64,000 nt of DNA from Acinetobacter sp. SFB (lineage in GTDB: Bacteria; Pseudomonadota; Gammaproteobacteria; Pseudomonadales; Moraxellaceae). The notes beneath the pieces are model-generated. The model was not told the DNA's origin, ran no database searches, and saw nothing but the letters and a program-made list of their open reading frames with translations. The position numbers and the translations under genes are program-made. Below, in pieces: positions 57,201 through 64,000 of this stretch; within the stretch, counting starts at the first letter, position 1; each line of letters begins with the position of its first letter. Where the stretch lies: the NCBI RefSeq assembly GCF_001647545.1, contig NZ_LSZH01000011.1, forward strand, positions 124,001-188,000, written 5' to 3'.

Positions 57201-58409
57201 ATGACTCATCAAATTAATGGTATTCCATTGCCAAATGAAGAAGGTTTCTTTGGACAATACGGTGGTCAGTTTATTCCACCTCATTTAAAAGAAGCGATGG
57301 ATGAAATTAATGTGGCGTATGAGAAAATTCGCCACACTGCAGAATTTCAAAATGAACTGGCAGATTTATTTACCAATTATGTCGGTCGTCCAAGTCCATT
57401 GTTTCATGCCAAGCGTTTGTCGGATCAATTGGGTGGTGCACAAATCTACTTGAAACGTGAAGATTTAAACCATACGGGAGCACACAAAATTAACCATTGT
57501 CTAGGCGAAGCTTTACTTGCCAAATATATGGGTAAAACTAAAGTCATTGCAGAAACCGGTGCCGGGCAGCATGGTGTGGCACTCGCAACAGCATGTGCTT
57601 TGGTCGGTATTCCGTGTGAAATTCACATGGGTCAAGTGGATATTGAAAAAGAACATCCCAATGTCGTGAAAATGAAAATTCTGGGTGTCACCCTAATTTC
57701 AGTCACACGCGGTACTGCAACCTTAAAAGATGCAGTAGACAGCGCATTTGATGAATATCTCAAAGATCCAAAAAACTTTATCTATGCCATTGGTTCAGTG
57801 GTTGGTCCACATCCATTCCCAAAAATGGTACGTGATTTTCAGTCCATTATTGGTGATGAAATTAAAGTTCAAACTCAAGACCGTTTTGGTTCGAATCCAG
57901 ATTATATCGTGGCCTGTGTCGGTGGTGGCTCAAATGCGATAGGTGCTTTTACAGCGTTCTTAAATGAATCTGATGTGAAGCTTGTGGGGGTGGAACCTGC
58001 GGGACATGGTCTGGATACCAATATGCATTCAGCAACCTTGACTTTGGGTAAGCCGAGTCAACTGCATGGTATGGCTTGTTATGTGCTTGAAGATGAGCAA
58101 GGTGAGCCATTGCCGGTACATTCAATTGCGTCGGGTCTGGATTATCCGGGTGTAGGTCCACAGCACAGCTTCTTGAAAGATTTGGGTCGTGTGGAATATT
58201 CAACGGCAACAGATCAGGAATGCTTGGATGCATTTATGACCTTGTCGCGTGTAGAAGGTATTGTTCCTGCACTGGAAAGTTCTCACGCGGTGGCATGGGC
58301 GATCCGTGAATCACCGAAAATGGCGAAAGATGTAAAAATCGTGGTGAACTTGTCTGGTCGTGGTGATAAAGACGCTGATTATGTTGCGGAAAAATTAGGG
58401 TTGAACTAA
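57201..58409 (+). CDS. Divergent tryptophan synthase beta chain (TrpB-like), no trpA nearby
   Basis: A 402-residue PLP enzyme of the TrpB family. The active-site lysine is in [18 protein letters not shown]. The glycine loop [12 protein letters not shown], catalytic Glu and the phosphate loop [11 protein letters not shown] are all present, as is SGRGDKD near the end. The sequence differs in many positions from the usual Acinetobacter/Pseudomonas TrpB as I recall it. No trpA or trpF is adjacent; it follows the MoxR/VWA genes by 45 bp. It may be a second TrpB acting alone or on another substrate, and calling it the housekeeping trpB would be premature. Confidence 0.8.
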   Translation: MTHQINGIPLPNEEGFFGQYGGQFIPPHLKEAMDEINVAYEKIRHTAEFQNELADLFTNYVGRPSPLFHAKRLSDQLGGAQIYLKREDLNHTGAHKINHCLGEALLAKYMGKTKVIAETGAGQHGVALATACALVGIPCEIHMGQVDIEKEHPNVVKMKILGVTLISVTRGTATLKDAVDSAFDEYLKDPKNFIYAIGSVVGPHPFPKMVRDFQSIIGDEIKVQTQDRFGSNPDYIVACVGGGSNAIGAFTAFLNESDVKLVGVEPAGHGLDTNMHSATLTLGKPSQLHGMACYVLEDEQGEPLPVHSIASGLDYPGVGPQHSFLKDLGRVEYSTATDQECLDAFMTLSRVEGIVPALESSHAVAWAIRESPKMAKDVKIVVNLSGRGDKDADYVAEKLGLN

Positions 58410-58450
58410 AGATAAATTTCCCTTGATAAAAGGGGGATTTAGATGGATTA

Positions 58451-58479
58451 AAAAAACCTCTCAATATGAGAGGTTTTTT
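58451..58479. terminator. Bidirectional terminator between trpB-like and CBS genes
   Basis: ACCTCTC and GAGAGGT pair around AATAT, with six As before and six Ts after. Confidence 0.9.
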
Positions 58480-58498
58480 ATTGGCTTAAATTAAAAGC

Positions 58499-58930
58499 TT
58501 AACTGGCAATATATTGTTGTAACTGATCAATGAGTTTACGCTGATCATCCATGACGGCTTTAACCAGGTCACCAATTGAAATCAAGCCGATCAGTTTGTC
58601 ATTTTCAACCACAGGAAGATGACGCAAATGGCGGTCTGTCATAAGATCTAAGCAAGCTTCAACACTGGTTGATTTGGTCACTGTTAATACTTTTGCAGTC
58701 ATAATTTCACTGACTGCAGTTTCTTTAGAGGTACGTTCCATCAACATAACCTTGCGTGTGTAATCACGCTCAGAAAGAATACCGACCACCTTATCTTGGT
58801 CAGTGACCACAACCGCCCCAATGCCTTTTTCTGCCATAAGTGAAATTGCTTCAAATACCGTTGCTTCAGGACTGATCGTAAATATGGTTTGTTCCATTTT
58901 GTCCTGAATAACTTGTGCTACCTTGGTCAT
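58499..58930 (-). CDS. Two-CBS-domain protein
   Basis: A 143-residue protein made of two CBS domains: about residues 14-70 (FTISPEATVFEAISLMAEKGIGAVVVTDQDKVVGILSERDY) and 78-138 (LTVTKSTSVEACLDLMTDRHLRHLPVVENDKLIGLISIGDLV). CBS pairs bind adenine nucleotides and act as energy or ionic sensors. With no attached enzyme or channel the partner is unknown. It stands alone. Confidence 0.92.
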   Translation of the reverse strand: MTKVAQVIQDKMEQTIFTISPEATVFEAISLMAEKGIGAVVVTDQDKVVGILSERDYTRKVMLMERTSKETAVSEIMTAKVLTVTKSTSVEACLDLMTDRHLRHLPVVENDKLIGLISIGDLVKAVMDDQRKLIDQLQQYIAS

Positions 58931-59062
58931 TTACTGTCATCCTTTATTGTTTGTTATTTGACATTAAACTTAGCGCGAAATCAGAAAAATGCAAATACTT
59001 TTCAGTTCATAAATAAAATTTTACATCTCTATGTTTTTTGCTTTAACCCTTTGCACAATTGT

Positions 59063-59437
59063 TTAAGCAGGTTGCAAAGATTCAGAGAAAAATAAATCAC
59101 GCATTTGTTGAGTGGTTAATTTAAATTTTCGACTAGAAGAATTACATAAAGCAGGGGTGACTTTTAAGCGCGTTAAGGTCGGCAGCAATGATTCTTGAAA
59201 ATCCTGAGGTGTAATTTTACGCGGTGTATAGTCGGGCCAATGTAATTCAGCGTATTTATGCGCTTGAACATTGTTAAGCCAAAAAGGAAATATATAGTCT
59301 TCATGGTCAGACATCATTGCCCAGCCTTGTTGGTGATATAAACCCCAAAGTACACCGCAATACATCATTGACTTTAAAAGTGTGATTTTAAAGAACAAGT
59401 CTTTAGGAATAAGGTGTAAAGATTTAATCTGATTCAT
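59063..59437 (-). CDS. DUF2750-like protein
   Basis: A 124-residue soluble protein. The central part, GWAMMSDHEDYIFPFWLNNVQAHKYAELHW then ITPQDFQESLLPTLTRLKVTPAL, fits the DUF2750 pattern (WA..SD..G..FPVW....A......W). Function unknown. It is preceded and followed by non-coding stretches of about 130 bp. Confidence 0.7.
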   Translation of the reverse strand: MNQIKSLHLIPKDLFFKITLLKSMMYCGVLWGLYHQQGWAMMSDHEDYIFPFWLNNVQAHKYAELHWPDYTPRKITPQDFQESLLPTLTRLKVTPALCNSSSRKFKLTTQQMRDLFFSESLQPA

Positions 59438-59550
59438 ACCAAAAGCATCAAGTGACTTAAGACGCTATTGTAGGAAATTTAAATGAAAGTTCTGTGTAAG
59501 CTTTGAGAAACAATGTAAGAAAATATATATTTAAAAATAATAGGCATTAA

Positions 59551-59575
59551 AAAACGCCACCTTAGTGACGTTTTA
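59551..59575 (-). terminator. Terminator of the Sel1-like gene
   Basis: On the minus strand AACGTCAC pairs with GTGGCGTT (one G-U) around TAAG, followed by a T-run. Confidence 0.8.
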
Positions 59576-59809
59576 TTAAGCTTGCATGGTGGCTAAATTT
59601 TGCCAATATTGGGCTTTTAACGAGTCTCGTTCTACACGGAAACCTTGATAATAAAGTTCTGCTAGAAATAATGCAGCTTTACCATGCCCAGCACGAGCGA
59701 CATCTTCCAATTTTTGAACTGCGTCTGCAAAATTCATTTGTGATTGAATCGTGTTTACTGCATCTGCATATGCATGTTCTAAGTCTTGATGAGAGAGTTG
59801 TTGAATCAT
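59576..59809 (-). CDS. Small Sel1-repeat-like protein
   Basis: A 77-residue protein containing roughly one Sel1/TPR-like unit (ARAGHGKAALFLAELYYQGFRVERDSLKAQYWQNLA). It has a helical, Gln-rich N-terminal half. A single unit is too short to form a superhelix, so it may be a small scaffold or a fragment. RBS AAGGAG lies just before the start. Nothing in the neighbourhood hints at a partner. Confidence 0.65.
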   Translation of the reverse strand: MIQQLSHQDLEHAYADAVNTIQSQMNFADAVQKLEDVARAGHGKAALFLAELYYQGFRVERDSLKAQYWQNLATMQA

Positions 59810-60034
59810 ATTAAACTCCTTATTGTAATTATGATTGCTAAGATTAAGACTTTTAAGTTTGTCTTGATATTACTTTAACCAGGTTTTGTTAAAGTAATAT
59901 TACATTCAACTTAAATTGTCAAACAATATATGTGGGTCGTTGTTATAAATTCAAGTTTACATGATTAAACAATGCGCAAAATGATTTTTTATTAATATGG
60001 ATATACGGAAGTTCGTAAATATAAGGAGAATAAC

Positions 60035-60394
60035 ATGACAAAAACATTAGATGGTATGAATTTTGATTTGCCTCCTACAGCCGATCAAATTGTTGAGCTG
60101 GCACATCAGCATCGCAAAAATTTAGACGAAGCCGTTTTTCATCAAGAAATTCACTTAGGTGACTTTTGTTTAGCTCAGCGCAAAAGAGTTTATGATTTTA
60201 CCCGTCAGTTGGATCCCCAACAACGTGAACAGTTTTATGACGTTTATAATGGTGAGTTAATACGCATTGCGGATGATGATGAACTGCATCCAGCAGATTC
60301 GGAAAGAGGGGTTGGGGTTTTTGCTATTGCACTTGTTTTAGGGATTATTGCGTTGGTACTTTACTTTGCCGTAATTAGAAACGTAATAGGTTAA
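60035..60394 (+). CDS. Small protein with C-terminal membrane anchor, unknown function
   Basis: A 119-residue protein. The soluble part (residues 1-90) is helical and rich in Asp, Glu and His. One C-terminal membrane helix (VFAIALVLGIIALVLYFAVI) follows. A good RBS (AAGGAG) precedes ATG at 60035. I do not recognise it. The next gene on the strand is also a small single-span protein. Confidence 0.65.
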   Translation: MTKTLDGMNFDLPPTADQIVELAHQHRKNLDEAVFHQEIHLGDFCLAQRKRVYDFTRQLDPQQREQFYDVYNGELIRIADDDELHPADSERGVGVFAIALVLGIIALVLYFAVIRNVIG

Positions 60395-60500
60395 GCAATT
60401 GATGATTGCTCAATTTCTGCCACAAGTGCTTTGGAATTGAGCAAATCTGCTTGTACTTATTTTTACTGCGCCATACACTACCTGAAGTTCGAGGTAGGTT

Positions 60501-60821
60501 ATGCATATTGCTATACAAAAAATTATTCAATTAAAATCTGAAATAAAGCTGGAAAATGTTTATAACGTGCTCATTGTTACGATTATTGCCATTATATTAA
60601 CGTTGGCTTTTATTGCCCTGCATCGACCAATTTCAGTTTCACAATTTGAAAATATTGTGAAACTTTCTTCCCAAGCCAATTATCCTGATACCCAAGAAAT
60701 GGCTTTGCACCTGATGCAGCAGCCTCAGATTCCTTATGCTCAATACTTTAAATTGATGCAGGCGCATCAGTTGGAAATGACACGGGCGCATCAGTTACCT
60801 CCTTTGCAGCTGGAGCAATAA
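60501..60821 (+). CDS. Small single-span membrane protein, unknown function
   Basis: A 106-residue protein with one membrane helix at about residues 23-42 (VYNVLIVTIIAIILTLAFIAL) and a soluble helical C-terminal part. Its last 74 bp overlap the 3' end of the convergent M16 peptidase gene. A GAGGT site precedes the start. No family recognised. Confidence 0.55.
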   Translation: MHIAIQKIIQLKSEIKLENVYNVLIVTIIAIILTLAFIALHRPISVSQFENIVKLSSQANYPDTQEMALHLMQQPQIPYAQYFKLMQAHQLEMTRAHQLPPLQLEQ

Positions 60822-62331
60822 TTGTGTTAGGAATCTGTTCGATGGAAGGCGCTGAAAGCTTAGGTGCATCTGGAAGCAGATTTTGATTAAGGGCGGCTTC
60901 CAAGGCTACTTTATCGAGTTTTTCATTGACGACAATGATGGTCAAGCGTTCGGGATGCAGATGCTTGCGGATTGCATCTTGGATATCTTGGGCGGTCATT
61001 TTCTCTAATAATTTTGGATAATCATTTAGATAACCAGCTGCCTGATTATAAAAACCTATTGAGCCTAACTGGGCATTAATATTGGCATTGCTACTATAAT
61101 TATTTGGAAAAGCTCGTAACATACCTGCTTTGGTTTCTTCCAGCTGTTTTTGATTAATCGGTTGTTTTACAAAATTGACCAAAGCCTGATGAGCAACTTG
61201 TATGCTATCGAGCAGTTGGTCTTGTCGGGTTGAGTAACTGAAACTAAAAGTACCCGAAACCTGGCTAAATGAAAATGAGCTATAAGCTCCATAAGTGTAT
61301 CCACGTTTAACCCGTAGCTCTTTCATCAATACAGAATTGAAGCCACTACCACCAAACATTTGATTGGCAACTTCTAAAGCTAAACGGTCTGGATCAAAGC
61401 GTGTGGTGCCCAAATGCCCCATAGTTACATGTGCTTGGCTAGAATTAAAAGTAAGGTGACGAATATCAAAAGTTGATTTGTCGAGTGGCTGAGCCAGCGG
61501 CTTGGCTTTTTGCCCCTGTTTTAAATTACCTGCAATACGTTCAGAAAGTTGTAGTGCTTCTTTAGGGGTAAGTTGACCGGTAATGGCAATATTCAGATTT
61601 TGAGCCACCAGAAATTGATCACTAAATTGTTTTAATTGTACGGCAGTGATTTTACTGATGCTGCGTTGTGTTCCGGTAATCGGTTCTGCGTAAGGATGCT
61701 TCCCATACAAAGCACGATAAAACTGAACATTCATCATCCGGCTCGGACTTTCCTGAATCTGCTTTTGACCGACTTGGGTGTTGCTTAACACCAAATTAAT
61801 ACTCGATTTTTTAAAAGTGGAATGATTTAAAACTTCCATCATCATGCCTAATGCCGGCTCAAGTTTTTTCGGATCCGATAGCACTCTTAATTTTACAACG
61901 AACATATCCCGATAAGCCTGGGCACTAAATTGAGCACCCACTCTTTCAAAAGCACTGGCAATTTCGTTGGCATTATATTTTTCTGTACCTTCATCAATCA
62001 GCTTTGCTGCCATATTGGCAATCCCATACAAATCTGGAGCGATCTCTTCATCCCGTGCTGCACCTGCATTAAATGTCAGTTGGATATCAACCATGGGCAA
62101 ATCTTTTGATTCTACAAACAGGCTGCGGACTTTATAGCGATTTTTCAGTTCATGAACATAGGGGGCATTAAATTGAAGTTGTTTATTATTAATTTTTAAA
62201 CTTTGTAGAAGCGGGATTGAGGTTAAATGGGTTGGATTGTCATCGGTTATGTTATTTAAATCTACATCTGCAATTGTAGATTGAGCGCAGATCATTGAAC
62301 TGAGTAAAACGATAGGGCGTAGCTTCAACAT
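60748..62331 (-). CDS. Periplasmic M16-family protein, non-catalytic subunit type
   Basis: A 527-residue exported protein with a signal peptide (MLKLRPIVLLSSMICAQSTIA). It has the M16 fold: FNAGAARDEEIAPDLYGIANMAAKLIDEGT, then FGGSGFNSVLMKELRVKRGYTYGAYSSF. The HxxEH zinc motif is absent, the position being YGIANMAAKL. In this family such proteins pair with a catalytic partner, here the gene 11 bp upstream. The RGYTYG segment supplies the partner's substrate-binding Arg/Tyr. Confidence 0.9.
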   Translation of the reverse strand: MLKLRPIVLLSSMICAQSTIADVDLNNITDDNPTHLTSIPLLQSLKINNKQLQFNAPYVHELKNRYKVRSLFVESKDLPMVDIQLTFNAGAARDEEIAPDLYGIANMAAKLIDEGTEKYNANEIASAFERVGAQFSAQAYRDMFVVKLRVLSDPKKLEPALGMMMEVLNHSTFKKSSINLVLSNTQVGQKQIQESPSRMMNVQFYRALYGKHPYAEPITGTQRSISKITAVQLKQFSDQFLVAQNLNIAITGQLTPKEALQLSERIAGNLKQGQKAKPLAQPLDKSTFDIRHLTFNSSQAHVTMGHLGTTRFDPDRLALEVANQMFGGSGFNSVLMKELRVKRGYTYGAYSSFSFSQVSGTFSFSYSTRQDQLLDSIQVAHQALVNFVKQPINQKQLEETKAGMLRAFPNNYSSNANINAQLGSIGFYNQAAGYLNDYPKLLEKMTAQDIQDAIRKHLHPERLTIIVVNEKLDKVALEAALNQNLLPDAPKLSAPSIEQIPNTIIAPAAKEVTDAPVSFPTDAPASI

Positions 62332-62342
62332 GTAAAATTCCG

Positions 62343-63749
62343 TTATTGTGCTTTATTTTCGGGAGAAAGATATAAAGTGCTGAGATTGTCACGGGTAAAA
62401 TACATATTCGCCACGCGCTGAATATCTTGAGGGCTTACGGTTTCAAAATGTTTAGGCAGTTCATCCATTAAGCGAAAACTTAAACCATTGATTTCCAAGT
62501 TGCCAATCATTTTGGTTTGTCCCGCAATATCGTCTTGGCTATAGACTAAATTAGCCACGAATCTAGCCGTCACGCGTTCAACTTCTTCGGGTTTAATCAG
62601 TTCAGTCTTTAATAAATCAATTTCACTTTGAATGGCTTTTTCAGCCTCTTGTAAACTCACACCGTCCACAGGTAATGCGGAAATACTGAGTAAGCTGTCT
62701 CCACGACTATAGGGATCATACGAAACACTGATTGCGGTCAAAATTTTCTTGTCGCGGATCAGTCGATCTTGTAATCGGGAGGAAATACCGCTATCTAATA
62801 CATTTTTAATAATAGTGAGGGCATAAGCATCTTGCGGATTTTTTGCGGTCACCAGTGAGCGGACATTCCATGCCATATATAAATTCGGTACTTGTACCGG
62901 TAAGTTGAGTTCCATATGGCGATAACCAACCCGATCAAACTCCAATACGTCATTTCTGGGTGGTGTTTTTCTGGCTGGAATGTCAGCAAAATATTTTTGG
63001 ACTTGTAATAAAGTACTTTCAGAATCAACATCACCGACAATAATCAATATGGCATTATTGGGGGTATACCAGTCTCGATACCATTTTTTGACATCTTTAA
63101 GCTGAATATTTTGCAGATTTTTCATGTAGCCAATGACAGGTTGTCGGTAATGGCTGGTTGGATAGGTAATCCATTTAAATCGTTCGAAAGCCAGAGATCT
63201 GGGATTGTCATCGGTACGTAAGCGCCGTTCTTCCATGACTACTTTGATTTCCGGATCGTAATCTTGCTGCCGTAACAGCAGATTGCTCATGCGATCCGCT
63301 TCAAGCTCTAAAGCCATTGGTAAATAGGTTTTCGGGTAAAGCTGATAGTAGTTGGTGTAATTGGTAAAGGTTGAGGCATTGACGCTTCCACCATAAATCC
63401 GACTTAAGCGGGTAAACTCGTCATTCGGAACTTTATTGGTTCCTTTAAACATCATGTGTTCTAGAACATGGGAAATCCCCAATAAATTACCTGATTCATC
63501 GCTGCTTCCCACACCATACCAAATTTGAGTCATCACCATAGGCGAGCGATGGTCTTCACGAATAATCACTTTTAAGCCATTTTTAAGCGTGGTTTCAAAG
63601 GTGGTACGCGCTAATTCACTGCGGGTCTCGGCATGAACCCATCCGCTTTGCACTGAGAGTAATGCAAAGCACATGGCTAAAATGTATTTTTTAAAAAAAG
63701 ACCGCTTTGGAAACAGTGAGAAGTAACTTTTGGGCACAATATTTACCAA
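62343..63749 (-). CDS. Periplasmic M16-family zinc peptidase, catalytic subunit
   Basis: A 468-residue insulinase-type protease. HxxEH is intact in GISHVLEHMMFKGT, with the distal Glu in VVMEERRLRTDDNP. The N-terminus (FFKKYILAMCFALLSVQSGWVHA) looks like a signal peptide, placing it in the periplasm or envelope. The frame opens with TTG at 63749; GTG at 63737 is another option and no clear RBS decides. It pairs with the non-catalytic M16 gene 11 bp downstream. Confidence 0.9.
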   Translation of the reverse strand: MVNIVPKSYFSLFPKRSFFKKYILAMCFALLSVQSGWVHAETRSELARTTFETTLKNGLKVIIREDHRSPMVMTQIWYGVGSSDESGNLLGISHVLEHMMFKGTNKVPNDEFTRLSRIYGGSVNASTFTNYTNYYQLYPKTYLPMALELEADRMSNLLLRQQDYDPEIKVVMEERRLRTDDNPRSLAFERFKWITYPTSHYRQPVIGYMKNLQNIQLKDVKKWYRDWYTPNNAILIIVGDVDSESTLLQVQKYFADIPARKTPPRNDVLEFDRVGYRHMELNLPVQVPNLYMAWNVRSLVTAKNPQDAYALTIIKNVLDSGISSRLQDRLIRDKKILTAISVSYDPYSRGDSLLSISALPVDGVSLQEAEKAIQSEIDLLKTELIKPEEVERVTARFVANLVYSQDDIAGQTKMIGNLEINGLSFRLMDELPKHFETVSPQDIQRVANMYFTRDNLSTLYLSPENKAQ

Positions 63750-63906
63750 AGTGATTATTTGTATTTATGACTATTTTTAAGAAATTCCTGTTTGAAAGCA
63801 AGGTGGAGTTGTTCGTTTTTGGTGTGTTGTACGTCTACTGGGGATTGCAAAGGAAATTTATGCTAGAATCCTTGTTTTTCAACGCAATGCTTTTCAAGGA
63901 TTCGGC

Positions 63907-64000
63907 ATGCAACAGCAATCTAATGGGCAAAATAAATTTTTGATTGATGCTGATATCGGAGATGACGATGTCACTTTACCGAATTTACCTGCGGTAAATG
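63907..64000 (+). CDS. Start of an unidentified gene (cut by window edge)
   Basis: ATG at 63907 follows AAGGA by six bases and opens 31 codons (MQQQSNGQNKFLIDADIGDD...). The acidic N-terminus carries no recognisable motif. It is divergent from the M16 pair. In related bacteria ftsY or rsmD lies near this pair, but nothing in these residues identifies either. Confidence 0.6.
   Translation, partial: MQQQSNGQNKFLIDADIGDDDVTLPNLPAVN

Overview
This window is chromosomal DNA from a gammaproteobacterium, almost certainly Acinetobacter. Evidence is the low G+C, AT-rich intergenic DNA, and Acinetobacter-like proteins such as ClpS/ClpA, metZ-type methionine synthesis, KtrAB, a cytochrome bd operon carrying cydP and cydX, DUF6231 and DUF6776 proteins. 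This rests on recalled family resemblance, not on a search. The window is mostly conserved core genome. I see no prophage, transposase, CRISPR array, rRNA or tRNA.

Layout: (1) 1-3550 holds the Fe-S assembly operon iscR-iscS-iscU-iscA-hscB-hscA (minus, hscA cut by the window edge), with a well-formed IscR site on its promoter. (2) 3.6-9.6 kb carries an SCP2-like protein, a phasin, HU, PpiD, DUF2797, DUF6231 and a YidB-like protein. (3) 9.6-17.5 kb carries an OB-fold membrane protein, a Rieske protein coupled to a PfkB kinase, a GNAT enzyme, a COG4705 membrane protein, a PreP-like M16 protease and phospholipase A. (4) 17.5-25.1 kb carries ktrBA, ilvA, rpiA, a YgjP metallopeptidase, an orphan acidic protein and argC. 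(5) 25.2-30.7 kb carries a DUF6776 protein, clpS-clpA, ynfA, a secreted protein and argF. (6) 30.8-35.6 kb carries a TetR regulator divergent from prpB-prpC, a secreted protein, a broken pncC/cinA gene and a lipoprotein. (7) 35.8-42.0 kb carries pyrG-kdsA-eno-ftsB-ispD-rodA. (8) 42.0-46.4 kb holds decayed sequence with a 9-bp tandem repeat, then the cytochrome bd operon cydP-cydA-cydB-cydX-ybgE with a complex upstream region. (9) 46.4-54.2 kb carries a porin, HIT protein, YARHG protein, 3-hydroxyisobutyrate dehydrogenase-like enzyme, a PhaC-like hydrolase, metZ, ybaB-recR and rnd. (10) 54.3-58.4 kb carries ycgL, an unknown membrane protein, a MoxR/VWA pair and a stand-alone trpB-like gene. (11) 58.5-64.0 kb carries a CBS protein, small hypotheticals, a catalytic/non-catalytic M16 peptidase pair and the start of another gene.

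No clearly new multi-gene system is visible. The points most worth checking are the iterated IscR-like and Anr/FNR-like motifs upstream of the cytochrome bd operon, the divergent trpB without trpA beside MoxR/VWA, prpBC lacking acnD/prpF, the pncC/cinA pseudogene, and the 9-bp tandem repeat abutting a decayed reading frame.
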